From the NCBI GenBank assembly GCA_023663685.1, contig JAMPHB010000003.1:77874-125490 (forward strand): a DNA stretch of 47,617 nt, in the 5' to 3' direction. Every line of letters begins with the position of its first letter. The stretch's first letter is position 1. Under the pieces are notes generated by a model. That model was not told the DNA's origin and did no database searches. It saw nothing but the letters and a program-made list of their open reading frames with translations. The stretch is from Blautia sp. (GTDB lineage Bacteria; Bacillota; Clostridia; Lachnospirales; Lachnospiraceae). Both the position numbers and the translations under genes were made by a program. Below are positions 7,526 through 15,845 of this stretch, piece by piece.

Positions 7526-8800
7526 ATGAAGGTTTTAGTGGTTGGAAGCGGAGGAAGGGAGCACGCGATCGTGTCAAGCGTGGCAAAGAGTAAGCGGGTG
7601 GACAAGATTTACTGTGCGCCGGGCAATGCGGGGATCGCTTCCCTTGCAGAGCTGGTGCCCATCGGGGCGATGGAGTTTGACAGGCTGGCGGCTTTTGCGA
7701 AGGAGAAGGAGATCGACTTTGCGATTATCGGCATGGACGATCCGCTGGTGGGCGGTATCGTGGACGTGTTCGAGGCGGAGGGCATCCGTGTGTTCGGGCC
7801 GAGGAAGAATGCGGCGATTCTGGAGGGCTCGAAGGCGTTTTCCAAGGATCTGATGAAAAAATACCATATTCCCACGGCCGCCTATGAGAGCTTTACCGAT
7901 CCGAAGGAAGCGCTCCGCTATCTGGAGACGGCGAAGCTTCCGATCGTGCTGAAAGCGGACGGACTGGCGCTCGGCAAGGGCGTTTTAATCTGCAATACCT
8001 TAGAGGAGGCGAAGGCGGGAGTCACCACAATCATGGAGGACAGGAAGTTTGGGGACGCAGGCAGTACCATGGTGGTCGAGGAGTTTATGACGGGACGGGA
8101 GGTGTCGGTGCTCTCCTTTGTCGATGGAAAAACCATTAAAATCATGTCCAGCGCGCAGGATCACAAGCGGGCGCAGGACGGCGATAAGGGCTTAAACACC
8201 GGAGGCATGGGAACCTTTTCCCCGAGTCCCTTTTACACGGAGGAGGTGGACACTTTCTGCAGAAAGCACATCTACCAGCCGACGGTGGACGCGATGGCGG
8301 CGGAGGGCAGACCCTTTACCGGCGTGATTTTCTTCGGGCTCATGCTGACGGAAAACGGGCCGAAGGTGCTGGAGTACAATGCGCGCTTCGGCGATCCGGA
8401 GGCGCAGGTGGTGCTTCCGAGAATGAAGAACGATATCATGGAGGTCATGGAGGCATGTGTGGACGGCAGGCTGGATACAGTGGATCTGCAGTTTGAGGAC
8501 AATGCGGCGGTCTGCGTGGTGCTGGCGTCCGACGGCTATCCGGTATCCTACGAGAAGGGGCTTCCCATCGCGGGGCTTGAGAGCTTTGACGGCAGGGAGG
8601 ATTATTTCTGTTTCCACGCGGGGACAGCGAAGGACGGCGGAGGACAGATTGTGACAAGCGGCGGCCGGGTGCTCGGCGTGACCGCCACCGGAAAGGATTT
8701 GAAGGAGGCGAGGGCGAAAGCATATGAGGCCACGGAGTGGGTGAAGTTTGACAATAAATATATGCGGAGCGACATTGGCCGGGCGATCGACGAGGTGTGA
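7526..8800 (+). CDS. purD: Phosphoribosylamine-glycine ligase (GAR synthetase)
   Basis: Joins glycine to phosphoribosylamine with ATP. It has 424 residues, full length, with the N-terminal VGSGGREHAI motif and ATP-grasp residues in KADGLALGKGVLIC. The metal-binding stretch is EYNARFGDPEAQVVLPR near residues 284-300. The start has AGAAGGAGAA just upstream. It is the last purine gene here: purE, M, N and D are present, while purC, F, L, H and B are not in the window. Confidence 0.96.
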   Translation: MKVLVVGSGGREHAIVSSVAKSKRVDKIYCAPGNAGIASLAELVPIGAMEFDRLAAFAKEKEIDFAIIGMDDPLVGGIVDVFEAEGIRVFGPRKNAAILEGSKAFSKDLMKKYHIPTAAYESFTDPKEALRYLETAKLPIVLKADGLALGKGVLICNTLEEAKAGVTTIMEDRKFGDAGSTMVVEEFMTGREVSVLSFVDGKTIKIMSSAQDHKRAQDGDKGLNTGGMGTFSPSPFYTEEVDTFCRKHIYQPTVDAMAAEGRPFTGVIFFGLMLTENGPKVLEYNARFGDPEAQVVLPRMKNDIMEVMEACVDGRLDTVDLQFEDNAAVCVVLASDGYPVSYEKGLPIAGLESFDGREDYFCFHAGTAKDGGGQIVTSGGRVLGVTATGKDLKEARAKAYEATEWVKFDNKYMRSDIGRAIDEV

Positions 8801-8805
8801 TTTGT

Positions 8806-9441
8806 ATGAGTAAGGGTATTATCTTTGATATGGACGGGACGCTCTGGGACAGTGCGCCGCAGGTGGCTGAGTCGTGGAATCTGGCGGTGGAAAGGTGCGG
8901 CTATCAGAGGAAGCCGCTGACGGCGGCGGACATACAGGGCGTCATGGGGAAAACCATGGACGATATTGCACGCCTGCTTTTTGCGGACGCGGACGAGGAA
9001 AAGCGGCAGGAGCTTTTGCGCACATGCTGTCAGATGGAGAACGACTATCTGCGGGAGCACGGCGGCAGGCTTTATCCAAAGCTGCGGGAGACGCTTGCAG
9101 CGCTTAAGAGGGATTACAGACTGTTTATTGTGAGCAACTGTCAGGCGGGCTATATCGAGGCGTTTCTAGATTTTTACAGTCTGCATGGGCTGGTGGACGA
9201 CATACAGTGCTACGGGGATAACGGCAGGCCAAAGGCGGACAATATCCGCATAATCTGTGAGCGCAACCACCTGGAGGACGCGGTCTATGTGGGTGATATC
9301 CAGGGAGATTACGATGCGAGCGCGGCCGCGGGCGTAAAGTTTATACACGCAGGCTACGGGTTTGGAACAGTGGATGCAGACGTGCCGGAGATACAGGCGC
9401 TTGAGGAGCTGGTGGAGCTTGTGCCGAATGTGCTTTGCTAA
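8806..9441 (+). CDS. HAD-family hydrolase, phosphoglycolate phosphatase-like
   Basis: A 211-residue phosphatase of the HAD superfamily. Motif I is DMDGTLWD with the nucleophile D8 and acid D10. Motif II is the Ser in LFIVSNCQ, motif III the Lys in GRPKADNI, and motif IV is VGDIQGDYDAS. A helical cap of the phosphoglycolate phosphatase/beta-phosphoglucomutase type sits between motifs I and II. The substrate cannot be told from sequence. A GTG at 8797 is in frame, but the ATG at 8806 is better spaced from GAGGTG (8792-8797). It follows purD by five bases. Confidence 0.88.
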   Translation: MSKGIIFDMDGTLWDSAPQVAESWNLAVERCGYQRKPLTAADIQGVMGKTMDDIARLLFADADEEKRQELLRTCCQMENDYLREHGGRLYPKLRETLAALKRDYRLFIVSNCQAGYIEAFLDFYSLHGLVDDIQCYGDNGRPKADNIRIICERNHLEDAVYVGDIQGDYDASAAAGVKFIHAGYGFGTVDADVPEIQALEELVELVPNVLC

Positions 9442-9453
9442 TGGAGGAAGGAC

Positions 9454-12168
9454 ATGGAAAAGGAGAACAGTATGGAAGGGAATGCGGGCCGGGAGCCCGC
9501 GCTTCAATATGATCTGCTAAAAGTGATTGCGGAGCAGAATGGGGAAAAGCTTTTGGAGTATGACGTGGCGTCGGACACGGCAGTGATCTATTATGTGAAA
9601 AACGGCCGCTTCGAGAAGGAGAATACGGTCGGAGATTATGTGAAGGGCAGGCATTTCGGGACGACCTTTATCCGGGAGGAGAGCCGTCCGGCCTATCTGC
9701 GCGCCTTTCGCGCCTGCTTAAAAAAGCCGTCCCACCGCATCGTGGATATCAAATGCGCTCTTCCGGGAAAAGCGGTGGAGTGGCACCGGCTTTACCTCGT
9801 CAGCATGGGGGAGGAGGAGACGCAGACCGTGCAAAAGGTCGCCGGGCGTTTCGTCTCTATCCAGAAGGACAGGCAGGAGTCTGAGCGGATTTTAAGGAAG
9901 GCGGAGCAGGACGCCCTCACGGGACTGTACAATCACAGGGCGTTTGAGGAGAAATGCAGGCAGGCCATCACCGCGGATTCTGCCTTTCTTATGCTGGACG
10001 TGGACGACTTCAAGATGATCAATGACTCACTGGGGCACGCGATGGGCGACAGTGTGATTGCCCAGACCGGAAAGATTTTACAGTCCATGGTAAAGGGGCG
10101 CGGAATCGCCGGGCGTATGGGCGGGGACGAGTTTGCCGCCCTTGTGAGCGGTTTTTCCGGCCTGCAGGAGGTCGCGGAATTCTGCAGAAAGCTGAGAAAA
10201 GCCCTGAAGACCATCACCTTTGACATCGAATACTGTGCCTCCATCGGCGTTTGCACCGCGGACGGGCGGGAAATGGCGTTTGAGGACATGTACTATGAGG
10301 CGGATCAGGCGCTCTATGCCGCGAAAAACGGCGGGAAGAACCAGTTTGTGCTCTATGCCCGGATGGATGAGCTTCCGGGGAAGGAGCAGGTGCAGGAGTC
10401 TCCGGCAGTGGAGGAGATTTTTGACCGGGCGGATTCGGCGGTGGTTCTGGGGCTGTTTGAAAAGTGCATGGAATATCTGCGGAAGGAGGATTTTTACACG
10501 GGAGCGTCTAAGGCGCAGGAGCTTCTTTTGGATTTCTTCGACGCGGACTGTATCGTGTGCATCCGCTGGCAGGAGGGCTGCTGTCTGGGGGTCGAGGAAT
10601 GCCATAAGGAGTCGGCAGGCATGACGGCGAGGCTTTTGACGGACGCGGCGGAGCGGCACAGCGATTTTTATCTGCGAAAACTCCTCACCGGGGGGCGTCT
10701 GTATGTGGACAATGTAAAAAGCATAAAGGAGAGCTATCCGAAGCAGTACGAGCGTCTGACGGGCTGCCGTGTCTGGTCGGTGATGGGACATGAGCTGCGT
10801 GCAGGGCTAAATAGCGAGGGTCTGCTTTTTGCGGCCAATCCCCGCAAGAATGTGGAGAACGGCGGGATTTTGCGTATGCTCGCGGACTATCTGGCGGCGC
10901 GGTGCAGATACCAGAGGCTTTTAGAGCAGCAGGAGTTTGACGCGACCCACGATCATCTGACCGGGCTTTGGAGCCGCAACAGCTATGTTCTCTTTTCAAA
11001 CCGGGGCAGTGACGAGGACTATGACGCCATGGGCATCGTGACGACGGACGTGGTAGGACTGGCCGGGTACAATAAGGAATTTGGTTATTTAAATGGAAGC
11101 AAGCGTCTGGTGGAGGCCGCGCGGATGCTGGAGGATATCTTTGAGGGCTACCGGATTTTCCGCTTTGACGAGGACGAGATGCTCGCCTTTTGCCCCAATG
11201 TGGATAAATCAGACTTCATGCTGATGGTCCGCTGTCTGCAGGAGAAGGCGGAGGAGCTGGCATTTCCTCTGGCTGTGGGCTACAGCTGGAGCAGCCATGT
11301 GGATATACACGGGCAGCTCGCGGAGTCCGAGGTGGTTATGAACAATGACAAAATTCGCCTGATGCGCGGCGTGCAGACCGCAGAGCGCGTGGAACAGTCG
11401 GTCATCGACGAGGTGACGAGAATGACGCGCGCAGGCCAGTATCTGGTATATCTGCAGCCGAAAGTCTCAGTGAGGGAGGGGCGCACCGTGGGGGCGGAGG
11501 CGCTGATCCGCCTGATGGATCCGGATATCGGGCTCGTGAGTCCGACGGTATTTATTCCGGTGCTGGAGCGCTACAATATTATTCACATGGTAGATCTGTT
11601 CGTGCTGGAGGAGGTATTTAAGTATCAGCGGAATGCTCTGGACGAGGGACGTCCGGCGGTGCCGATCTCGGTCAATTTTTCAAAGCTTACGATTTTACAG
11701 CCGGATTTGATAGAGCGGGTGCGTGAGCTGACGCTTAAGTACGACCTGCCGGAGGGACTGATCGTGATTGAGGTGACGGAGACCGTGGGAGACATGGATC
11801 ACGTCGTGGTGGACAGCGTGGCGAACAGTCTGCGAACGATGGGGTTTGCGCTGTCGATGGACGATTTCGGCTCCCATTACTCCAATCTGGCAACGCTGAT
11901 CCAGTATGATTTTGATTCGGCAAAAATTGACCGCTCCATGGTCACGGAGGTGACCACGAACCACAAGAGCCGGGTGGTGTTAAACTACATGACGGCGCTT
12001 ATCAGTGAGCTGGGAATCAAATGCATTGTGGAGGGAATCGAGACGAAGGAGCAGGTGGAGGTTCTTAAGGAGACAAAGTGCGATATCATTCAGGGCTTCT
12101 ATTTCGGAAAGCCTGTGCCCATGGGCGATTTTTTCCACCGGTTTATAAAGGAGAGCCATAGGGGATGA
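9454..12168 (+). CDS. PAS-like/GGDEF/degenerate GGDEF/EAL cyclic di-GMP protein
   Basis: A 904-residue cytoplasmic signalling protein without membrane segments. A PAS-like region (about 20-140) leads to a GGDEF domain (about 150-310) with an intact RMGGDEF motif at 221-227. A sensor-like region (about 320-490), possibly GAF, comes next. A second GGDEF-like domain (about 500-650) has FDEDE at 571-575 instead of GGDEF and should not make cyclic di-GMP. The C-terminal EAL domain (about 655-900) keeps the key residues: AEALIR with E682, NFSKL, EVTETV, DDFG, KIDR, VEGIET and IIQGFYFGKP. Loop 6 reads DDFGSHYSNL rather than the usual DDFGTGYSSL. It could therefore both make and break cyclic di-GMP. 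It overlaps the response regulator gene by four bases (ATGA), so all three may be one signalling unit. Confidence 0.9.
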   Translation: MEKENSMEGNAGREPALQYDLLKVIAEQNGEKLLEYDVASDTAVIYYVKNGRFEKENTVGDYVKGRHFGTTFIREESRPAYLRAFRACLKKPSHRIVDIKCALPGKAVEWHRLYLVSMGEEETQTVQKVAGRFVSIQKDRQESERILRKAEQDALTGLYNHRAFEEKCRQAITADSAFLMLDVDDFKMINDSLGHAMGDSVIAQTGKILQSMVKGRGIAGRMGGDEFAALVSGFSGLQEVAEFCRKLRKALKTITFDIEYCASIGVCTADGREMAFEDMYYEADQALYAAKNGGKNQFVLYARMDELPGKEQVQESPAVEEIFDRADSAVVLGLFEKCMEYLRKEDFYTGASKAQELLLDFFDADCIVCIRWQEGCCLGVEECHKESAGMTARLLTDAAERHSDFYLRKLLTGGRLYVDNVKSIKESYPKQYERLTGCRVWSVMGHELRAGLNSEGLLFAANPRKNVENGGILRMLADYLAARCRYQRLLEQQEFDATHDHLTGLWSRNSYVLFSNRGSDEDYDAMGIVTTDVVGLAGYNKEFGYLNGSKRLVEAARMLEDIFEGYRIFRFDEDEMLAFCPNVDKSDFMLMVRCLQEKAEELAFPLAVGYSWSSHVDIHGQLAESEVVMNNDKIRLMRGVQTAERVEQSVIDEVTRMTRAGQYLVYLQPKVSVREGRTVGAEALIRLMDPDIGLVSPTVFIPVLERYNIIHMVDLFVLEEVFKYQRNALDEGRPAVPISVNFSKLTILQPDLIERVRELTLKYDLPEGLIVIEVTETVGDMDHVVVDSVANSLRTMGFALSMDDFGSHYSNLATLIQYDFDSAKIDRSMVTEVTTNHKSRVVLNYMTALISELGIKCIVEGIETKEQVEVLKETKCDIIQGFYFGKPVPMGDFFHRFIKESHRG

Positions 12169-12860
12169 ATGCGAAAATACTGGTAGTGGACGACGAGCGG
12201 GAAATCGCGGATCTGGTGGAGCTCTACCTTGTGAACGAGGGTTTTTCGGTCGTGAAATGCTATGACGGGGAAAGTGCCAGACGGGAGTTTGCGGGGGAGG
12301 AATTTGACCTTGCCATTTTAGATGTGATGCTGCCGGACGCGGACGGCTTTGCACTGTGCAGGGAGATCCGCCAGGCTCACATATATCCGATCATCATGCT
12401 GACGGCAAAGGTGGAGGCAACGGATAAAATCGGAGGGCTGACCATGGGGGCGGACGACTATGTGACCAAGCCCTTTAATCCGGTGGAGCTTCTGGCGAGG
12501 GTCAAAAGCCAGCTACGGCGCTACCGGCAGTACAATAGGAGCGACGGGGAGCCGGAGGAGATTAAAGAGTACCATATCCGGGGACTTTCAATCTCGAAGG
12601 AGTCCCACCAGTGCAGCATGAACGGGGAGCTTCTCTCCCTGACGCCCATCGAGTTTGGGGTCATCTGGTATCTCTGCTCGCATCAGGGAAAGGTGGTTTC
12701 CTCGGAGGAGCTCTATGAGGCGGTCTGGGGCGAGCGCTACCTAAACAGCAACAACACGGTCATGGCTCACATTGCGCGGATTCGGGAGAAAATGCATGAG
12801 CAGGCGAGAAATCCAAAGATTATTCAGACGGTCTGGGGCGTGGGCTACACGATTGCATAG
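12165..12860 (+). CDS. VanR-like response regulator of the OmpR/PhoB class
   Basis: A DNA-binding response regulator of 231 residues. The receiver domain has the acidic pair D9-D10 (VVDDE), the phosphorylated Asp D53 in ILDVMLPDADG, and K102 in DYVTKPF. The C-terminal winged helix (about 130-230) has the usual TPIEFGVIWYLCSHQGKVVSSEELYEAVW region and ends GVGYTIA. The pattern DYVTKPFNPVELLARVKSQLRRY is typical of VanR relatives. It is coupled to the cyclic di-GMP gene by an ATGA overlap and lies 18 bases before the kinase gene. A VanR-box-like site is at 14636-14658, in front of the C39 peptidase gene. Confidence 0.92.
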   Translation: MNAKILVVDDEREIADLVELYLVNEGFSVVKCYDGESARREFAGEEFDLAILDVMLPDADGFALCREIRQAHIYPIIMLTAKVEATDKIGGLTMGADDYVTKPFNPVELLARVKSQLRRYRQYNRSDGEPEEIKEYHIRGLSISKESHQCSMNGELLSLTPIEFGVIWYLCSHQGKVVSSEELYEAVWGERYLNSNNTVMAHIARIREKMHEQARNPKIIQTVWGVGYTIA

Positions 12861-12878
12861 GGCGGGAGGTGCGTGCGT

Positions 12879-13958
12879 GTGAAAAAGAATCAGGCAAATC
12901 TGGCACAGCGTCTGGTGCAGCAGTATCTTCTCACGCTTCTGGCTCTCGCGGGAGTGTTGATTATATTTGCCTACGGTATGCGGCGGCTCTGCCTGTCCAA
13001 AATCTGGTATGGCAATGAGAGATGGTATCCGCTTCTTTCCCGCATTAACGACAACTTCATAGACATGATTGTAATCGTCTGCCTTGCGCTCTGGCTGCTT
13101 GTGACGATTGTGTTTGTGGTGCGCGTCTGGCTGTATCTGCGGGAGGTGATCATCGCCTCGGAGCGGATGGCGCTCTACACTGACAGACCCGTGCGCATGA
13201 GCGCGGGGCTCAAGGAGGTGCAGGACGAGCTCAACAATGTGCGGCTCATGGTGCAGGAAAATGAGCGGCGGGCAAAAGAGGCGGAGCAGAGAAAGAACGA
13301 CCTCATTGTCTATCTGGCACACGATTTAAAGACGCCCCTGACCAGTGTGATCGGCTATCTGACCCTGCTTAGGGACGAGCCACAGCTTCCGCCCAAGCTT
13401 CGGGCGCGCTATACCGGAATCGCTTATGAGAAAGCTCTGCGTTTAGAGCAGCTCATCCATGAATTTTTTGACATTACGAGATTTAATCTGACGACGATCG
13501 TGCTGGAAAAGCAGCCGGTGAAGCTCGACCGTATGCTGGAGCAGCTGGCCAGCGAATTTTTGCCGGTCATGGAGGAGAAAAAGCTGCGCTGGCAGCTTTC
13601 GCTGCAGCCGGAGGTGGTGATCTCCTGCGACCCGGATAAGCTGCAGAGGGTGTTCGATAACCTGATACGCAACGCCTGTTTTTATTCTTACCCGGACAGC
13701 GTGCTTTCGCTGCACATGGCAGTGGTGGAAGGCCGGGCGTTTATCCGGCTGGAAAATCCGGGGCGGACGATTCCGCCGGAAAAGCTTTCCCGCATCTTCG
13801 AACAGTTCTACCGCCTGGACGATTCCAGAAGCACCGCCACCGGAGGCGCCGGGCTCGGGCTTGCCATCGCAAAGGAGATCGTCGTCCTCCATGGCGGGCA
13901 CATCGAGGCGGAGAGCGAAAACGAGCGCGTGGTCTTCTGCGTGTGGCTGCCGCTGTGA
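12879..13958 (+). CDS. VanS-like sensor histidine kinase
   Basis: A 359-residue membrane kinase with two transmembrane helices, near residues 15-32 and 62-83, around a short loop of about 30 residues. A HAMP-like linker follows, then the phosphoacceptor H148 in DLIVYLAHDLKTPLTSVIGYL, a near-perfect match to VanS kinases. The ATPase domain has N (FDNLIRNACFYS), a G1-type region (RLENPGRTIP), the F box (IFEQFYRLD) and G2 (GGAGLGLAIAK). I chose the GTG at 12879, eight bases from GGGAGGT (12864-12870); a GTG at 12873 is too close. The loop is too short to be an obvious ligand domain, as in VanS. No vanHAX genes are present, so the output is probably something else. Confidence 0.92.
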   Translation: MKKNQANLAQRLVQQYLLTLLALAGVLIIFAYGMRRLCLSKIWYGNERWYPLLSRINDNFIDMIVIVCLALWLLVTIVFVVRVWLYLREVIIASERMALYTDRPVRMSAGLKEVQDELNNVRLMVQENERRAKEAEQRKNDLIVYLAHDLKTPLTSVIGYLTLLRDEPQLPPKLRARYTGIAYEKALRLEQLIHEFFDITRFNLTTIVLEKQPVKLDRMLEQLASEFLPVMEEKKLRWQLSLQPEVVISCDPDKLQRVFDNLIRNACFYSYPDSVLSLHMAVVEGRAFIRLENPGRTIPPEKLSRIFEQFYRLDDSRSTATGGAGLGLAIAKEIVVLHGGHIEAESENERVVFCVWLPL

Positions 13959-13964
13959 GAGCCG

Positions 13965-14273
13965 TTAATTAAAAAATAGTTTTGTATATTCTGTCTGTGT
14001 ATCTGCAATATGGTACACATACAGAGTTTCATAGATGATACGGTATATGGCAACATGTTTTTTACAGATTAGCATTCGATAGCCCTGCTCGTTCAGCCAG
14101 TCATCTGGTGTAAAAGAGCCGGAATTCGGAAATTGCTCCAGCCTCTCAATCGCATCTAAAATATGGTCGCTGACTTCCAGTGCCGTCTGTACATCAAACT
14201 GCAGAATATAATAATCTTCTATTTTTTTCAGATCTTCCCATGCGGAAGGTAAAATTTCTACTTTATATTTCAC
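13965..14273 (-). CDS. ParE/RelE-family toxin
   Basis: A 102-residue toxin of the RelE/ParE fold. It has the N-terminal KYKVEILPSAWEDLKKIEDYY helix-strand pattern, a central PNSGS motif, and C-terminal GYRMLICKKHVAIYRI with YVYHIADTQTEY. Members are either ribosome-dependent mRNA interferases or gyrase poisons; the sequence does not decide between them. The likely start is a GTG at 14273 behind an AGAGAAAGAG stretch, overlapping the antitoxin gene by 11 bases; the frame stays open further upstream but there reads through the antitoxin. The gene is convergent with the VanS-like gene, six bases away. Confidence 0.85.
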   Translation of the reverse strand: MKYKVEILPSAWEDLKKIEDYYILQFDVQTALEVSDHILDAIERLEQFPNSGSFTPDDWLNEQGYRMLICKKHVAIYRIIYETLYVYHIADTQTEYTKLFFN

Positions 14274-14529
14274 TGGCTCTTTCTCTGAGTTTTTTTCTCG
14301 CTTCTGATACACTGATAGTTGGTTTTCTGTCAATTCTTTCTTGTTCTGCCTGAAGTACTTTTGACCGGAGCTGTAAAATCTGTTCACGTTTCTCAAATGC
14401 ATCGATGCTCATCAGTACCAGATCACCTTCTCCGTTTTTAGTGATATAAATAGGCTCTTTTGTTTCCCTCGCCAGTGCAGATATGGAGGAATAATCATTT
14501 TCTAGTGCTGCGGATGCTTTTATAATCAT
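14263..14529 (-). CDS. Phd/YefM-family antitoxin
   Basis: An 88-residue antitoxin. The N-terminal half (IIKASAALENDYSSISALARETKEPIYITKNGEGDLVLMSIDAFE) is the DNA-binding Phd/YefM fold. The C-terminal half (ISVSEARKKLRE) is the likely toxin-binding helix. I chose the ATG at 14529, directly after GGCGGGAG; an ATG at 14550 would add seven residues. It should bind and repress its own promoter together with the toxin. Confidence 0.87.
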   Translation of the reverse strand: MIIKASAALENDYSSISALARETKEPIYITKNGEGDLVLMSIDAFEKREQILQLRSKVLQAEQERIDRKPTISVSEARKKLRERASEI

Positions 14530-14576
14530 AATCTCCCGCCTTTCGTTCATTTTCCATAGTCAATTTATCTAATATA

Positions 14577-14605
14577 ATTATACTGTTATAATGAAATGAA
14601 GTAAA
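14577..14605 (-). promoter_or_regulatory. Promoter of the ParE-type toxin-antitoxin operon
   Basis: On the minus strand, TTTACT (14605-14600), a 17-base spacer and TATAAT (14582-14577). The surrounding sequence is very AT-rich. This places the transcript start near 14570, about 40 bases before the antitoxin start. Confidence 0.65.
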
Positions 14606-14635
14606 GGTATATTTTTGAGTATCAAATTTAAGAAA

Positions 14636-14658
14636 TCAGTAAGAATTCGTAAGAAAAA
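14636..14658 (+). promoter_or_regulatory. VanR-box-like tandem repeat upstream of the C39 peptidase gene
   Basis: GTAAGAA occurs twice with a period of ten bases (14639-14645 and 14649-14655), inside TCAGTAAGAAT and TCGTAAGAAAAA. The second copy matches the VanR-binding consensus as I remember it, TCGTANGAAAN. The site lies just upstream of a promoter with a good -10 (TATAAT, 14687-14692) but no recognisable -35, as expected for a promoter that needs an activator. The VanR-like gene is 1.8 kb upstream. Confidence 0.55.
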
Positions 14659-14686
14659 ACGGAAGATTTACGAGCCTCTGTCCTGC

Positions 14687-14692
14687 TATAAT
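14687..14692 (+). promoter_or_regulatory. -10 element of the C39 peptidase gene
   Basis: A perfect TATAAT. The hexamer 17 bases upstream (AGATTT) does not resemble TTGACA. The distance to the ATG at 14778 leaves a leader of about 80 bases, which contains CGGGATTTATCCCGGCGG, a short inverted repeat near 14740. I see no other gene in 14530-14777. Confidence 0.5.
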
Positions 14693-14777
14693 TTATGCAG
14701 GATAAAGTATTCTGTTATCCGGTGTAAAGTTCTTCGGGATTTATCCCGGCGGAGACATATGATTAGGAGTGGTAAGA

Positions 14778-15770
14778 ATGAACAGGCAGAATGAGAACAC
14801 AGAAATTAAGCTGGTGACATGGAATGAGGAAGCGCGGCAGAGCGAAAGCAAAAAACGCCGCTTAAGAGAGGCGCGCAGGCGCAGGAGACGCCGCCGTCAG
14901 CTTGTGCTGACGCTTCGGTTTCTCGCGGCGGCGCTTGTGCTGGTTTTACTTGTCGGCTTTGTCAGTGGACGGGGGATTTTTGAGGGACGCGGCATGAGGT
15001 TTTTCGCAGGACGGGAAAGTACGGAAGCGGCATCCTACGCAAAGGCGGACGAGGCGGATCTGGCAGTTCCGACTCTCTACGAGGGGAATGCAATCAGGGA
15101 GAAGCTGAGGGGGCTTGCGGATTCTGACAAGGCTTATGAAGAAATCTATGAAAATTACGATGCTTACCCGGAGGCGCTGATGGCGGCGCTGTGCAGCAGC
15201 TCCGAGCTCCTTCCCTATGTGCAGGGCTATCTGACCTCGGACGGGCAGGCGCATGGAGCTGTCACGGACAAGGAGCTGGCGGAAGCTGTTCCGCTCTTTC
15301 TCCAGTGGGACAGCCGCTGGGGCTATGCGTCCTACGGGGACAGCAGCATAGCTCTCTCCGGCTGCGCGCCCACCTGCCTGTCCATGGTAATTGTCGGACT
15401 GACGGGAAATGCCGGGGCAACGCCCGCCGCTGTGGCAGAGTACGCACAGAGCGAGGGCTATTATCTGGAGGGAACCGGTACATCGTGGGCGATTATGACA
15501 GAGGGGTGTCAGCATTTTGGCGTTGTGGGGACAGAGCTGGCACTGGACGAGAGTGTGATTCGCAGGCATTTGCAGAACGGAGAGCCCATTATCTGCAGTA
15601 TGCGTCCCGGGGATTTTACCACGGGGGGGCATTTTATCGTCCTGACCGAAATCAGGGAGGACGGCATCGTGGTTCACGATCCCAACAGCGAAAAGCGCAG
15701 CGGAGTGCTCTGGAGCTATGATACACTGGCGGGGCAGATCAAGAATTTGTGGGGATTTACAAGAAAATAA
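14778..15770 (+). CDS. Membrane-anchored C39-like cysteine peptidase
   Basis: A 330-residue protein. The N-terminus is cytoplasmic and strongly basic, with a run of nine Arg around residues 30-40, followed by one transmembrane helix (about 46-65). The rest would be outside the cell. The catalytic domain (about 170-325) is of the C39-like type: Cys196 in SGCAPTCLSMV, His285 in TTGGHFIVL, and D301 or N303 in VHDPNS. C39 proteases of this stand-alone type are mostly uncharacterised; bacteriocin-exporter C39 domains cut Gly-Gly leaders, but no ABC domain is attached here. The ATG at 14778 lies eight bases after TAGGAGTGG. It stands between two toxin-antitoxin pairs and behind a VanR-like box, which suggests envelope-stress control (inference). 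Confidence 0.83.
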   Translation: MNRQNENTEIKLVTWNEEARQSESKKRRLREARRRRRRRRQLVLTLRFLAAALVLVLLVGFVSGRGIFEGRGMRFFAGRESTEAASYAKADEADLAVPTLYEGNAIREKLRGLADSDKAYEEIYENYDAYPEALMAALCSSSELLPYVQGYLTSDGQAHGAVTDKELAEAVPLFLQWDSRWGYASYGDSSIALSGCAPTCLSMVIVGLTGNAGATPAAVAEYAQSEGYYLEGTGTSWAIMTEGCQHFGVVGTELALDESVIRRHLQNGEPIICSMRPGDFTTGGHFIVLTEIREDGIVVHDPNSEKRSGVLWSYDTLAGQIKNLWGFTRK

Positions 15771-15794
15771 TGATGTATGTTTTTCTCTCTTTTG

Positions 15795-15823
15795 TTGACA
15801 TGCGCACAAATCAGGCGTATAAT
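15795..15823 (+). promoter_or_regulatory. Consensus promoter of hicAB
   Basis: TTGACA (15795-15800), exactly 17 bases, TATAAT (15818-15823): a perfect sigma-A consensus. The transcript would start about 15 bases before the hicA ATG. Such a strong promoter fits a toxin-antitoxin operon that its own antitoxin represses. Confidence 0.85.
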
Positions 15824-15845
15824 ATTTGTGACAGGGGGATGTGAA

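Noticed and set aside
2479-13958. A glycopeptide resistance cluster, suggested by VanZ-, VanR- and VanS-like genes
   Set aside because: No vanH, vanA/B-type ligase or vanX is present, and such homologues are common in Clostridia without resistance.
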